A stretch of 64,000 nucleotides of DNA from Chryseobacterium mulctrae. Lineage in GTDB: Bacteria; Bacteroidota; Bacteroidia; Flavobacteriales; Weeksellaceae. Under the pieces are notes generated by a model that worked only from the letters and a program-made list of their open reading frames with translations, was not told the DNA's origin and did not search any database. Position 1 is the stretch's first letter, and each line of letters starts with the position of its first letter. Made by a program: the position numbers and the translations under genes. Below are positions 54,389 through 64,000 of this stretch, piece by piece. The stretch is taken from contig NZ_VAJL01000001.1 in the NCBI RefSeq assembly GCF_006175945.1, forward strand, positions 1,798,001-1,862,000. Reading direction: 5' to 3'.

Positions 54389-54475
54389 CCCACAGATCGC
54401 TCAGATTTTCACAGATGATCGTGTAAAATGGTTCATGAATTTTGCTCTCGCAGATTTTGGAGATTACGCAGATTA
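54389..54475. repeat. CACAGAT-family intergenic repeats
   Basis: CCCACAGATCGCTCAGATTT continuing to TCACAGATGATC (54389-54421), and CTCGCAGATTTTGG with ATTACGCAGATTA (54446-54475). They match the CACAGAT runs at 4568-4592 and 46404-46432. Confidence 0.45.
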
Positions 54476-54492
54476 TTTTTTAAATACCAAAA

Positions 54493-54523
54493 TAAAAAAG
54501 GCTCATCAAATTGATGAGCCTTT
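54493..54523. terminator. Bidirectional terminator between aroQ and pckA
   Basis: AAAGGCTCATCAA (54497-54509) and TTGATGAGCCTTT (54511-54523) are perfect inverted repeats with A residues on the left and T residues on the right. It serves the convergent aroQ and pckA. Confidence 0.85.
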
Positions 54524-54534
54524 CTTCACTATTT

Positions 54535-56151
54535 CTAAATGGTCTGTTCCTGCAATTGAGGACCAGAAGCAATCAGCTTTTTGCCTTCGTCAGTATTGCA
54601 ATACTGCTCGAAGTTTTTGATATATTTTGCAGCAAGATCTTTTGCTTTTTCTTCCCATTCTGCAACATCGCTGTAGGTATCTCTAGGATCTAAAATCCCT
54701 TCAGAAACATTTGGCAATGAAGTCGGAATTTCTAAATTCATTACCGGGATTGTTGTTTTTTCAGCTTTTTCGATTGATCCGTCGATGATAGAATCAATGA
54801 TTGCTCTTGTATCTTTTAACGAAATTCTTTTTCCGGTACCGTTCCATCCAGTGTTTACCAAATAAGCTTTTGCACCGTGCTCTTTCATTTTCCCGATCAA
54901 TGTTTTAGAATACATTGTTGGATGTAATGTTAAGAAGGCTTCACCAAATGCAGGTGAGAAAGATGGTTCTGGCTCAGTAATTCCTCTTTCAGTTCCTGCT
55001 AATTTTGAAGTATATCCGCAAAGGAAGTGATATTGAGCCTGGTTTTCATCTAAAATAGAAACTGGAGGCAATACTCCGAAAGCATCAGCAGAAAGATAAA
55101 CAATCTTACTTGCGTGACCTGCTTTAGAAGGTAAAACGATTTTGTTGATATGATAAATCGGGTAAGAAACTCTTGTGTTTTCAGTGATAGATCCATCTGT
55201 ATAATCAGCAACACCGTCGTGTACCACAACGTTTTCAAGAAGTGCATCTCTTTTTATTGCTCTGAAAATATCCGGCTCTTTTTCTGCTGACAAATCGATT
55301 ACTTTAGCATAACAACCACCTTCGTAATTGAAAACTCCGTTGTTATCCCAACCGTGCTCGTCATCACCAATTAAATATCTTTTAGGATCTGCAGACAAAG
55401 TAGTTTTTCCTGTTCCCGAAAGTCCGAAGAATAACGCTACATCTCCTTCTTCTCCTACGTTTGCAGAACAGTGCATTGATGCCATTCCTTTTAACGGAAG
55501 ATAATAGTTCATCATTGCAAACATTCCTTTTTTCATTTCACCACCATACCAAGTTCCTCCAATAATCTGAAGTTTTTCAGTAAGGTTAAACATGACAAAG
55601 TTTTCAGAATTTAATTCCTGTGCTTCCCAATTAGGGTTTGTCGTTTTTGATCCGTTAATTACTGTAAAATCCGGTTCTCCGAAGTTTTCTAATTCGAAGT
55701 GAGAAGGACGGATAAACATATTGGTAACGAAATGTGCCTGCCAAGCAACTTCAACGATAAATCTTACTTTTAATCTTGTGTCGATATTGGTTCCACAAAA
55801 AGTATCCACTACATAAATCTTTTTCGCATCAGAAAGTTGAGTCAATACCAAATCTTTACATGATTCGAAAATTTCAGGTGTTGTAGGTAAATTTACTTTA
55901 CCATCCCAGAAAATAGTATCTTTTGTAACATCATCCTGAACAATATACCTGTCTTTAGGCGAACGGCCAGTGAAAATTCCCGTTTTTACAGAAACTGCAC
56001 CAGATTCTGTAAGCTCAGCTTTCTCAAAACCCTGATTTTCAGGTGAAACTTCCGCTTGATATAACTCTTCGTATGAAGGATTATAAATTAATTCGTAATC
56101 TCCTTTAATTCCTAATTTTTGTAAATCTTGGACGATTTTAGCGTTTTTCAT
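54535..56151 (-). CDS. pckA: Phosphoenolpyruvate carboxykinase (ATP)
   Basis: A 538-residue enzyme from the ATG at 56149-56151. It contains [10 protein letters not shown], the kinase P-loop [32 protein letters not shown] (metal and oxaloacetate sites) and [11 protein letters not shown]. It converts oxaloacetate and ATP to PEP and CO2 for gluconeogenesis. Length is normal from this start; the longer ORF adds 33 residues that do not belong to the family. Confidence 0.97.
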   Translation of the reverse strand: MKNAKIVQDLQKLGIKGDYELIYNPSYEELYQAEVSPENQGFEKAELTESGAVSVKTGIFTGRSPKDRYIVQDDVTKDTIFWDGKVNLPTTPEIFESCKDLVLTQLSDAKKIYVVDTFCGTNIDTRLKVRFIVEVAWQAHFVTNMFIRPSHFELENFGEPDFTVINGSKTTNPNWEAQELNSENFVMFNLTEKLQIIGGTWYGGEMKKGMFAMMNYYLPLKGMASMHCSANVGEEGDVALFFGLSGTGKTTLSADPKRYLIGDDEHGWDNNGVFNYEGGCYAKVIDLSAEKEPDIFRAIKRDALLENVVVHDGVADYTDGSITENTRVSYPIYHINKIVLPSKAGHASKIVYLSADAFGVLPPVSILDENQAQYHFLCGYTSKLAGTERGITEPEPSFSPAFGEAFLTLHPTMYSKTLIGKMKEHGAKAYLVNTGWNGTGKRISLKDTRAIIDSIIDGSIEKAEKTTIPVMNLEIPTSLPNVSEGILDPRDTYSDVAEWEEKAKDLAAKYIKNFEQYCNTDEGKKLIASGPQLQEQTI

Positions 56152-56278
56152 TTTACTTATATTTTCTTTTTCTTTTTGCCTATTTAACATTATGAATATT
56201 AACAAATTGTTAAACGTGGATAAATATAAACATATAAGCGAAAATGACAAATAAAAAATGACAACTATAAAAACCTGA

Positions 56279-57184
56279 TTAACAACCGATTATTTCATTC
56301 CACTCAAAAACAGTAGTAAAACCTTTTCCCCAAAAATAGTCCTTAAACCCTACAAATTTTGAGCTCATTACAAAATCGCCACCCCAAGCTCCCAAACTTT
56401 TAACAAAACTAGGGCAATCTGAGAAAAACCTTGACTTAACTGTCGGAATTTCAATAAAATCTGAAATTTTTTGCTCATGTAACATCATTAGTTCTGAAAA
56501 ATTTTCCAATTCATCACATAACAAAATATTTCTTGTGAGATTTGAAAATTCATCTACCATAATTTGAGACTTTATTTTTGACCTGTAAAGTTGAATTGCT
56601 TCGCGGCTGTCTTGCTTCTGATTGAGATGAATAAAAATCAAGTCATTTTTAAATGTTGGATTGAAATTTATCTTCTCAAAATGTATTTCGGGTTTGTTCT
56701 GAAACAACACCGCAGATTTTGCATTAGCAACCGCAATATCATATCCGCTTCCACCCAAACTTATAGAATTTAAATGGAAAGGATCAATCTGTGACCATTC
56801 GGCAAGATTGTTCATTAAAGTAGAACTGCTTCCCAAACCATAATCTGATGGAAACTGAAGATTTGTTTTTAATTGATAGGTATCGGTGCTTTTAAATTTA
56901 GTTTCAGAAAGACTCTGAACATTTTTAAGAGTTTTAAGAATAAATTCTGCGCTTTGATTGATATTGGTTTCAAGAATCTGCCATGTTTTATAATCGATGA
57001 CAGCTTTTAACCATAATTTGTTTTGATGATAAGCTTCCCAGAAAACAATTGATTTTCCGTCTTGCTTTTCTTCAAAAAAAAACTCCTGTCCTAGCTTTGT
57101 GGGTACCGCTAAGACAAGAGCTCCGTCTACAGCGAAATATTCTGAAGTAAGCATAAGCTTTCCCGGTGAATAAATTTCGCCCAT
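56279..57184 (-). CDS. GYDIA-type GHMP kinase
   Basis: A 301-residue GHMP-superfamily protein. The substrate-binding start [21 protein letters not shown], the ATP-loop [20 protein letters not shown] and the class motif [15 protein letters not shown] are seen. It is shorter than classic mevalonate-type kinases and the third GHMP motif (WGGDFVMSS) is reduced. Its substrate is not known; the mevalonate pathway has been suggested for this group. It lies 12 bases after fabD on the same strand and is probably cotranscribed. Confidence 0.87.
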   Translation of the reverse strand: MGEIYSPGKLMLTSEYFAVDGALVLAVPTKLGQEFFFEEKQDGKSIVFWEAYHQNKLWLKAVIDYKTWQILETNINQSAEFILKTLKNVQSLSETKFKSTDTYQLKTNLQFPSDYGLGSSSTLMNNLAEWSQIDPFHLNSISLGGSGYDIAVANAKSAVLFQNKPEIHFEKINFNPTFKNDLIFIHLNQKQDSREAIQLYRSKIKSQIMVDEFSNLTRNILLCDELENFSELMMLHEQKISDFIEIPTVKSRFFSDCPSFVKSLGAWGGDFVMSSKFVGFKDYFWGKGFTTVFEWNEIIGC

Positions 57185-57195
57185 TTTTATTTTAA

Positions 57196-58071
57196 TTAGA
57201 TGGCAGAAGCAGATGCTACTGCGCTATCAATTTTTTTGATTAATCCCTGAAGTGTTTTTCCAGGACCAACTTCTACAAAATTTGTAGCACCATCTTTGAT
57301 CATATTCTGAACAGACTGTGTCCATTTTACAGGCCCCGTTAACTGAGCGATAAGATTAGCTTTAATCTGATCCGGATCTGTAACAGCAGTTGTTGTAATA
57401 TTCTGATAAACAGGGATAGTTGCCTTTCTGAATTTCGTATTCTCAATTGCAGCTGCCAATCTTTCTTGTGCAGGTTGCATTAATGGTGAATGAAAAGCTC
57501 CGTTTACCGGTAATAATAATGCTCTTTTTGCTCCAGCTTCTTTTAATTTAACACAAGCTTCTTCTACAGCGATCGTTTCACCAGAAATTACCAATTGCCC
57601 AGGACAATTGTAATTTGCAGGAACCACTACTCCACTGATTGATGCACAAATTTCTTCCACTTTAGCATCATCCAAACCTAGAATTGCAGCCATAGAACTT
57701 GGGTTTGCATCACAAGCAGCCTGCATTGCTTTAGCTCTTTCAGATACCAGTTTCAAACCGTCATCAAAAGATAAAACTCCATTGGCAACCAATGCAGAAA
57801 ATTCTCCTAAAGAGTGCCCTGCAACCATTTCGGCACCAAGACCGTTTACCGCTTTTAAAGCAGCAACTGAATGTATGAATATTGAAGGTTGAGTAACCTC
57901 CGTTTTCTTAAGATCTTCATCTGTCCCGCTAAACATAAGGGAAAGAATATCAAAACCTAAAATTTCGTTAGCAGATTCCATCAGATCTTTAATGTCTTTA
58001 CGGGAATCGTATAATTCTTTTCCCATACCTACAAACTGTGATCCCTGACCAGGAAATACAAGTGCTTTCAT
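57196..58071 (-). CDS. fabD: Malonyl-CoA:ACP transacylase
   Basis: A 291-residue enzyme starting MKALVFPGQGSQFVGMGKEL. The nucleophile motif GHSLGEFSAL holds Ser87, and GAFHSPLM carries the catalytic His. The QP (QPSIF) segment and the C-terminal FVEVGPGKTLQGLIKK are typical. It loads malonyl groups onto ACP for fatty-acid synthesis. It is followed by the GYDIA kinase gene. A -7-like TATTTTTG lies on the minus strand at 58093-58100. Confidence 0.97.
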   Translation of the reverse strand: MKALVFPGQGSQFVGMGKELYDSRKDIKDLMESANEILGFDILSLMFSGTDEDLKKTEVTQPSIFIHSVAALKAVNGLGAEMVAGHSLGEFSALVANGVLSFDDGLKLVSERAKAMQAACDANPSSMAAILGLDDAKVEEICASISGVVVPANYNCPGQLVISGETIAVEEACVKLKEAGAKRALLLPVNGAFHSPLMQPAQERLAAAIENTKFRKATIPVYQNITTTAVTDPDQIKANLIAQLTGPVKWTQSVQNMIKDGATNFVEVGPGKTLQGLIKKIDSAVASASAI

Positions 58072-58127
58072 TTATTTATTTAAAGTTTAATACAAAAATA
58101 TCGTTTAATATAAAGTCCTTAAAGAAT

Positions 58128-59858
58128 TTAAGGAACCAATCTGATCACTCTGAAGCCTGTGTTTACATAAGCTCCGTTTGATTTAGATTTTACAAATTCA
58201 AATTTAGTAGCCAACTGAGTCTGTACTTTATTGATTTGTTTAAAGATTTCTCCTTTTTTGTTTTCTCTTGTCAACATATCGTTTACCACATCAAAACCAA
58301 TTACCGCATATTTACCAGGAGTTTTGCAGTACTTTGATTTGTAAGCAGCTAAGATTTCTTTTTCAAAATTTCCATCAGCGTTGATTTTTCTGTCCATCAG
58401 ATACACCAAACTTGCCTGGCTCAACTCATCTACTTTTTTATCGAAACTCGGAACAGCATACATACTGAATGCTTTCATACCCTGAACTTCTTTAGACAAA
58501 GCAATTACTTTATTTGAAAAAGCTTCACCTACCGTATCATTATCACTTGCCAAAATTGCAATAACCGGAGCAGATTGTCCTGTCATCATATTTTGATCCA
58601 GCTGAATTTCTGAAGCAGCATTTACAACAATAATCTGAGCATTTTTAACATTTTTCTCAAGACTTGACTTCAGATAATTGGCATTGTCTTTTTTAGCGTC
58701 TGCAACAATATAAATTTTCTGATCAGAATACACCGATTTTACTTCTTCCGCAATTTTATCGGCATACGTCTGATCGTTGGTTTCAACAATAATCAGGTTG
58801 CTGTAATTATATAATTCCGGTGAGTTTGCAAATGGTGCAACAACAGGAATTTTCTGAGTTTTAGTAAAATCTAAAAGATCAATTACATTCGACTTGAAGA
58901 AAGGCCCGATAATTAAATCGGTATTATTTGGATTAATTTGTGACAAAGAGCTTTTAAATGAAGCTTCGTTACCAGAATCAACAATTTTAATATCTAATTT
59001 TTGTCCTGCTGAAGCATTTCTTTCAATCGCTAATTTAGCTCCCGTAAGGAAATCTGTCGCCATTGCTCGATATTGCGTTTCACCAGTATTGTAACCGAAA
59101 GGAAGCATCAAAACAACACTTAAAGCATCGCCATTCTTTTTGATATAAGCAGCATCAAGCTTTCTGATTTTGATAACCATTCCAGCTTTTAAACCTTTTG
59201 ATAATTCAGGATTTAATGAAACCAGTTCATCAATTGTAATTCCGAACTTATTCACAATTGAAAAAACGGTATCGCCTTGTTCAACAGTATAAGTAGCGTA
59301 TTCATCCTGATTAGAATGAGAATTTCCGGCTGAAGATCTTTCGTTTCCGGAATCTATTTTAGTTTTGTTATTATTTACCGGAGCAGTTTCAGTAACCGTT
59401 TCGACAGGTTTTGTTACTGTAGTCGCTACAGCCTGATTTCCACCATATTTTTTGATGCTATCAAGAGGTAAAGTGATTTCGTCACCGATTTTCATGTGAG
59501 AATCTAAATCTGGATTGAGTTTTCTCAAATCAGTTTCAGAAATTTTATACTGTTTTGTAATTCCGTAAACCGTTTGTTTAGGCTGAAGAATGATTTTCCC
59601 GGTTTTAGAAGAGGCGTTTACAACAGGAGTTTTTGTTGCAACCGCATTTGCAGTTCTCGATTTTACGGTGACTACATCTCCAATCGCCAGTTTTCCGTCT
59701 TTAACTTTAGGATTCAACTTCAACAGCTCGTCTACAGAAATTCCGTATTTCTTTGAAATATTGTAGGGAGTATCACCTTTTATAACCGTGTGTGTTTTCT
59801 GAGCAGTTAAACCAAGAAACAAACATAAACCAGATAGTACAAAAAACCTCTTAATCAT
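58128..59858 (-). CDS. LysM repeats fused to a periplasmic-binding-like domain
   Basis: A 576-residue exported protein (signal to about residue 19). Three LysM repeats lie at about 22-66 (KGDTPYNISKKYGISVDELL), 90-132 (KQTVYGITKQYKISETDL) and 188-234 (EQGDTVFSIVNKFGITIDEL), separated by low-complexity linkers. The C-terminal 335 residues form a type I periplasmic-binding fold (VVLMLPFGYN, AKLAIERNA, DLIIGPFFKSNVIDLL, KIYIVADAKKDNANYL). The layout suggests peptidoglycan binding with an LpoA-like regulatory domain. A -7-like box lies at 59877-59884 (minus). Confidence 0.87.
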   Translation of the reverse strand: MIKRFFVLSGLCLFLGLTAQKTHTVIKGDTPYNISKKYGISVDELLKLNPKVKDGKLAIGDVVTVKSRTANAVATKTPVVNASSKTGKIILQPKQTVYGITKQYKISETDLRKLNPDLDSHMKIGDEITLPLDSIKKYGGNQAVATTVTKPVETVTETAPVNNNKTKIDSGNERSSAGNSHSNQDEYATYTVEQGDTVFSIVNKFGITIDELVSLNPELSKGLKAGMVIKIRKLDAAYIKKNGDALSVVLMLPFGYNTGETQYRAMATDFLTGAKLAIERNASAGQKLDIKIVDSGNEASFKSSLSQINPNNTDLIIGPFFKSNVIDLLDFTKTQKIPVVAPFANSPELYNYSNLIIVETNDQTYADKIAEEVKSVYSDQKIYIVADAKKDNANYLKSSLEKNVKNAQIIVVNAASEIQLDQNMMTGQSAPVIAILASDNDTVGEAFSNKVIALSKEVQGMKAFSMYAVPSFDKKVDELSQASLVYLMDRKINADGNFEKEILAAYKSKYCKTPGKYAVIGFDVVNDMLTRENKKGEIFKQINKVQTQLATKFEFVKSKSNGAYVNTGFRVIRLVP

Positions 59859-59895
59859 TTTCGATATTATAATTTACAAAAATACTTCTTTAAAA

Positions 59896-61482
59896 TTAAA
59901 TGGCAACAATTATTAATTTTGAATCTTCTACCACCATTTCTTCCATGCAAAATTCTATCCAAGAATATCCGAAATCTGCAAAGAATACAGAGAAATTATA
60001 TATTCTTTCCTGCCACGTTTTTGAAGGATGAACATCTAAAAATAGATTTTCTAAACGCTCCAACAATTCGTTTTGTTTTATTTTTTCTGCACGAAGAAGT
60101 CTTTTTTTCATTCTTTCGAAAGACTTAAGCTGTCTCGTTTCTTCCGCTTTTACAAGATTTCCAAAAGACTGATCTGTATTTTCGGCTGCACTTTTCAATT
60201 CCGAAAACTGCTTTGTAAGAAGATTTTCTTTTTGATTAAGCAAATGAAGAATCTCATTATTATCTAAAATCTTATCATTCGTGATTTTTGTGAAATTCTG
60301 AAAGAAGTCATCCAGTTTTAAATTCAGTTTTTCGATTTTACCGATTGTTTTTTCTTTTAAAAACAACATCGAGTTTCTCGGAATCAAAATTGGAAACGGT
60401 AAATTAAGTTGAGTAAAATAATCTTTCAGCTCAAGCCAATACATGATTTCGGCATTCCCACCGATATAAGCCAGATTCGGCAAAACATTTTCCTGATAAA
60501 CAGGTCGCATCAATGCATTTGGACTAAACTTTTCGGGATAGTTTTCAAGCTCGTTTAAAATTTCTTCTTTCGTAAACTGAATATTTTTATCTACAACGAT
60601 ATAATTTTCGCCGTCAAAATCTATTCTATCGCGGGTTTCAGAAAGATAAAATAAATTAATTTCACGCGGATTTACCTGAACTTTACCATATTTATCCGTC
60701 AGAAAATCGACTTTATCTTTTGAGTTTTTATGTAAGCTAAAATTCTCCAGTTCGTCTTTAAAAACATCTTTAATCTGATTTTTCAATGCTTTGGAATCAC
60801 CATCAAGAATCAACAAACCAAAGTCTGAAAACAACCTGTTAACCAAAGTCTGAATTGCTTTCGTTAACGTATTTCCATTTTTGTAAGCTTCTTTAAGCAT
60901 TAAAATAAGCTCAGTTCCGAAAACAGAATCTTTAAATTCTTTTTCAAATTCAGAAATAAAAAAAGTATCGTTGATTTGAATTCTTCCAACTGCACTTCCC
61001 GATTTCTCATTGATTTCGTAATAATTATTTTCGGTTTTGAAATGATTGATTTCCGCAAAATCGTGATCTTCAGAAGCCATCCAATACACCGGAACAAAAT
61101 TGAAATCAGGAAAATTCTGCTGTAAATAAGTACAGGTTTTTATCGTCTGAAGAATTTTGTACACAAAAAAAACAGGTCCGGAAAACAGATTAAGCTGATG
61201 CCCGGTTGTAATGGTGAATGTATTTTTATGCTTAAGATTTTCTAAATTTTCTGTCTGTTTAGAAGACAACTTAAAATCTGAAAGTTGTGATTTTATTGTT
61301 TCAGATAGAATTTCTCTTTTTTCTACTATAAAAGAGTTTTGTTTTAAATGAATTTGCTGAGCAAAGTTTTCAAGCGAAAAAGCCTGTGCTTCAAATCCTT
61401 GTATATCATGATTCAGGAAATCTTTTACCAATTTTGGAATACTTCCGATTTCGCTGAATGCTATTTTGTTTATTGTTTTCAA
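59896..61482 (-). CDS. bshC: Bacillithiol synthase BshC
   Basis: A 528-residue protein of normal family length. TGHQLNLFSGPVFFVYKILQTI is the family signature near residue 96, followed by FVPVYWMASEDHDFAEI. BshC adds cysteine to GlcN-malate in the last step of bacillithiol synthesis, so this organism probably uses that thiol. The C-terminus has a coiled coil (about 390-465) typical of the family. It lies 12 bases after the porin gene on the same strand. Confidence 0.95.
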   Translation of the reverse strand: MKTINKIAFSEIGSIPKLVKDFLNHDIQGFEAQAFSLENFAQQIHLKQNSFIVEKREILSETIKSQLSDFKLSSKQTENLENLKHKNTFTITTGHQLNLFSGPVFFVYKILQTIKTCTYLQQNFPDFNFVPVYWMASEDHDFAEINHFKTENNYYEINEKSGSAVGRIQINDTFFISEFEKEFKDSVFGTELILMLKEAYKNGNTLTKAIQTLVNRLFSDFGLLILDGDSKALKNQIKDVFKDELENFSLHKNSKDKVDFLTDKYGKVQVNPREINLFYLSETRDRIDFDGENYIVVDKNIQFTKEEILNELENYPEKFSPNALMRPVYQENVLPNLAYIGGNAEIMYWLELKDYFTQLNLPFPILIPRNSMLFLKEKTIGKIEKLNLKLDDFFQNFTKITNDKILDNNEILHLLNQKENLLTKQFSELKSAAENTDQSFGNLVKAEETRQLKSFERMKKRLLRAEKIKQNELLERLENLFLDVHPSKTWQERIYNFSVFFADFGYSWIEFCMEEMVVEDSKLIIVAI

Positions 61483-61494
61483 CCTGATTAAATT

Positions 61495-63435
61495 TTAGTT
61501 GAACAGATACCATAAAATTCCAATATTCAGTCTAAAATCATAGACCGGATAATGTGGGAATGCATACGATTTGTTTGGTGAAACGACCGTTCCTATTTGC
61601 TGACCTTCGATAAAGAAAAACATTCTTTTCACTTTCATATTAACATATAGATCAGCAATTGGCTGTCCTCCGATTGAGAAAGAATCTGCGCTTGGCAAAA
61701 TATATTCGTTAAGAATCGGGAAATATTCTCGTGTCGCAAATTTTGAAAAATAATATACTTTTAAACCAGCCTGAATTTCTGCTGCATTTTTGAATGCTTT
61801 AGACTGAAAGAAAAAGTTGGCTCTACCAATAAAAGAAGGCAATGGCAATAATTCTTTATTGGTTAAAACATTTTGAAACTGCAATCTGGTATTTAAATGA
61901 AATTTACCATAACTGAAAGTAGCATCACCTCCAATCTGAGAAATATTTACAGAATTTGCACTCTGTCTCGGCATTGCTGCAGCATCAAAATAAGTATAAT
62001 TATCTACTCTAAAATAGTTGGCAAAAAGTTGAGTTTGGAACCATTTTAAATTAACATTTCCACCAATTTCTGTTACTGACTGATTTTTTGCATCACTAAG
62101 GAAATAATTAAAGTTGTTGTATACCGAAGCATTCGCAAGATAATTAAATGACGGATATGAACTTTGGAAATTTACTTTTGCATTCACAAAGTAATCTTTA
62201 ATCGGCTCAAACTTGATATTGTTTGTCGTCTTCAAATAATTTCCAAACTGATTTCCTTTTGAAATTTCCAAGAATGAATTGACCTGGAATTTATCGAAAA
62301 GTTTAATCTGTAGATTTCCGACAGCTCCTAATCTGTTTTCTTTCATTTCAGAAGGAATTTGAAGAATAGGCAATGTAATTTGATCGACTCCGAATTTCAG
62401 CATCTGATATCTTAATCCTGCATCTAATTTGAAGCGTTCGTTATCGAAAACTAAACTGAAGGTATTGCTGAAATTATTTGAATACTTTTTGGTTGCAAGA
62501 GGAAAACCATTAACAATTTCGGCTTCAGAAGTGTACCAATATGGCTCTAAACTACCTTGGTTGTAATAATATTTATTCCCTTGATTAAAGATGGTGTGTC
62601 TAATTCTAAAAGGGAATTTTTCAGCATTAAAAGGAGTAAACTGATGACTCAGGTAATATCTTCTATAAGAATATTGCGAGCTGGATGATGCCAAATTCAC
62701 CAAAGCTCTGTCACGATTTCTAAACTCACTATCTCCTGATTGGAAAAGGTCATCATTTACAATTCCACCATTCTCCTGATTGTTTACATTTTGATGAAGG
62801 TAATGAGCGAATAATTCATAATCTCCACTTTTGGATGTATAATGTCCAGAAAACAAGGTATTGTTGTTTGCTGACAAAGAGTTTCTGTAAAATCCTTGAG
62901 AACGAAGTCCCATATAATCTAAAGCAAAATTGAATCTCTTCCCTATATTTTGGGTATAAGTTGACTGCAAAGCCGCACCGTTTTTCATCGCAGTATGATA
63001 AATAAAGGTAGCCGTAGGAGTTTTTACATCATAATATTTGATGTCATTAATCCCTAAAATACCATACGATTTATTTGTTGGTAAAAGAGAAAGGTTTTGT
63101 TCGGCATTTACTTCATAAGATAAAGGATTGAATCCCGATCCGATGTTTGCAAACTGCACTCTTCCAAAGTTATCTCTATTATTATATTGAGAAAAAATAT
63201 ACGATTTATTAAAAGTCATCGCTGTATCAAAGATTTTCTTTTCAGAAAACTGGGTCTGATACTGATAATCATTAATCGTCGGTTTAAAAATTTTAAGAGA
63301 ATCTTTTGTCCCGGAATCTATTACTAAGGTGTCTTTTAGTTTTTTCTCAAGCATGTTAGAGTCTGTTTTATTGACAATAACCTGTGCTTTAGTAAATGAG
63401 GCAAGGAAAAATATGATTAGAAAAAGGTATTTCAT
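61495..63435 (-). CDS. Putative outer-membrane porin
   Basis: A 646-residue protein from the ATG at 63433-63435 (signal to about residue 18). It is dominated by alternating amphipathic beta-strands with aromatic ends (RFNFALDYMGLRSQGFYR, YELFAHYLHQNVNN) and ends in the barrel-closing VYDFRLNIGILWYLFN. The pattern fits the Bacteroidota putative-porin family. An ATG 18 codons upstream precedes the signal and is rejected. A -7-like TATTTTTG lies at 63453-63460 (minus). bshC follows 12 bases later. Confidence 0.88.
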   Translation of the reverse strand: MKYLFLIIFFLASFTKAQVIVNKTDSNMLEKKLKDTLVIDSGTKDSLKIFKPTINDYQYQTQFSEKKIFDTAMTFNKSYIFSQYNNRDNFGRVQFANIGSGFNPLSYEVNAEQNLSLLPTNKSYGILGINDIKYYDVKTPTATFIYHTAMKNGAALQSTYTQNIGKRFNFALDYMGLRSQGFYRNSLSANNNTLFSGHYTSKSGDYELFAHYLHQNVNNQENGGIVNDDLFQSGDSEFRNRDRALVNLASSSSQYSYRRYYLSHQFTPFNAEKFPFRIRHTIFNQGNKYYYNQGSLEPYWYTSEAEIVNGFPLATKKYSNNFSNTFSLVFDNERFKLDAGLRYQMLKFGVDQITLPILQIPSEMKENRLGAVGNLQIKLFDKFQVNSFLEISKGNQFGNYLKTTNNIKFEPIKDYFVNAKVNFQSSYPSFNYLANASVYNNFNYFLSDAKNQSVTEIGGNVNLKWFQTQLFANYFRVDNYTYFDAAAMPRQSANSVNISQIGGDATFSYGKFHLNTRLQFQNVLTNKELLPLPSFIGRANFFFQSKAFKNAAEIQAGLKVYYFSKFATREYFPILNEYILPSADSFSIGGQPIADLYVNMKVKRMFFFIEGQQIGTVVSPNKSYAFPHYPVYDFRLNIGILWYLFN

Positions 63436-63475
63436 GAATATTTTTTGTACAGCAAAAATAAGAAATAAAAGGCAA

Positions 63476-63503
63476 TAAAAAACCCACATGAATCATGTGG
63501 GTT
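63476..63503 (-). terminator. Terminator after the second SusD gene
   Basis: AACCCACATG (63481-63490) and CATGTGGGTT (63494-63503) form a 10-bp stem. The A-run at 63477-63482 gives a U-tract on the minus strand. Confidence 0.85.
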
Positions 63504-63523
63504 ATAGGTTTGTAATATTTAAA

Positions 63524-64000
63524 TTACCATCCTACGTTTTGCTTCATATTTGGATTAGCAAATATTTCAGAATAAGGAATTGGTAAAGTCATCTTATCTA
63601 CATTAGGGAAAGATGTATTTGGATAAGCAACTGTAGTATCAGTTGATAATCTTGTAACTATCTTACCATTTCTCTTAAGGTCGATCATTCTCTTTCCTTC
63701 TAACGGGAATTCTCTAAATTTCTCGTCTAAAATCTTATCAATTGCATCTTGTGTAGAAGTAAATGCAACACTAGCTCCAGCATTACGAGATACTCTAATT
63801 AAATCATAGTCAGCAAATGCACCTGCCAAATCACCTGTCTTAGCCTTAGCTTCTGCTCTTACTAAAATCATTTCAGCTAACCTTATCGCTTTAATATTTG
63901 CAATTCCAGGGGTTGCAGCTGGTCCATAATATTTATTAAAGACTGTTGTTAAAGATGTTGGCGTCCCGAAAGTTCTGTAATAAGCTGCAATTCTATAATC
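63524..64000 (-). CDS. SusD/RagB family lipoprotein, C-terminal part (cut by window edge)
   Basis: An open reading frame runs from the window edge to the stop at 63524 (158 codons). Before the first internal ATG it reads IANIKAIRLAEMILVRAEA, the C-terminal SusD signature. Then come LIRVSRNAGA, EKFREFPLEGKRMIDLKRNG and the ending LPIPYSEIFANPNMKQNVGW, all normal for SusD. The N-terminal part and the expected SusC partner lie beyond the window. Confidence 0.9.
   Translation of the reverse strand, partial: DYRIAAYYRTFGTPTSLTTVFNKYYGPAATPGIANIKAIRLAEMILVRAEAKAKTGDLAGAFADYDLIRVSRNAGASVAFTSTQDAIDKILDEKFREFPLEGKRMIDLKRNGKIVTRLSTDTTVAYPNTSFPNVDKMTLPIPYSEIFANPNMKQNVGW

Noticed and set aside
1..64000. 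Prophage, transposase, CRISPR or restriction-defence locus
   Set aside because: No integrase, transposase, phage structural gene, regularly spaced direct repeats or defence gene was seen on either strand.

Overview
This window is a chromosomal piece of a low-GC Flavobacteriia genome, most likely Chryseobacterium or a close Weeksellaceae relative. Supporting signs are the ribosomal protein sequences, two SusD/RagB proteins and one complete SusC partner, two GLPGLI proteins, a Porin_10-type porin, BshC, a GYDIA-type GHMP kinase, and repeated Bacteroidota promoters (-33 TTG/TTTG, about 19-21 nt, then -7 TAnnTTTG). No phage, transposase, integrase or CRISPR array was seen. Family names come from reading motifs; no database search was run.

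Layout. 1-2981: start of the S10 ribosomal operon on the minus strand (rplC-rplD-rplW-rplB-rpsS-rplV), with its own promoter and a structured leader. 3084-7387: three exported proteins of unknown function. 7431-12441: iron-themed block (TonB siderophore receptor, iron-permease-like protein) flanked by two GLPGLI genes. 12532-16041: str operon rpsL-rpsG-fusA-rpsJ with its own promoter and terminator, so the usually continuous str-S10 cluster is split by about 9.7 kb. 16462-23467: dps, pncB, YciI-like lipoprotein, alpha/beta hydrolase, rmuC, a TrmH-type methyltransferase and a small lipoprotein. 23652-30207: a membrane protein/lipoprotein pair, a 5-formyl-THF cyclo-ligase, TrhO with an extra C-terminal domain, HtrA and RidA. 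30312-40397: LptD, an amidase, three tRNA-Glu genes, a CPA2 antiporter, a small protein behind a structured leader, rpsT, and a FadR-type regulator with an MFS transporter sharing an operator.

40502-49004 is a metal and redox block on the minus strand: an MbnP-like lipoprotein with a MauG/MbnH-like di-haem peroxidase and a beta-barrel protein; exported SOD, SCO and YHS proteins with two paralogous small Cys-motif membrane proteins; and a heavy-metal P-type ATPase beside a Fur-family regulator with a perfect 7-1-7 palindrome. 49124-53782 holds a SusD/SusC pair whose leader is a clear SAM-I (S-box) riboswitch followed by an intrinsic terminator: a nutrient-uptake pair apparently controlled by S-adenosylmethionine. 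This is the most interesting system here. 53978-64000: aroQ, pckA, GYDIA kinase, fabD, a LysM/periplasmic-binding fusion, bshC, a porin and the C-terminal part of a second SusD.

Intergenic DNA carries several dispersed repeat families: a TIR-bounded element, a long-hairpin element, GGAAG-rich and CACAGAT-rich repeats, and small palindromes. These are treated separately below.
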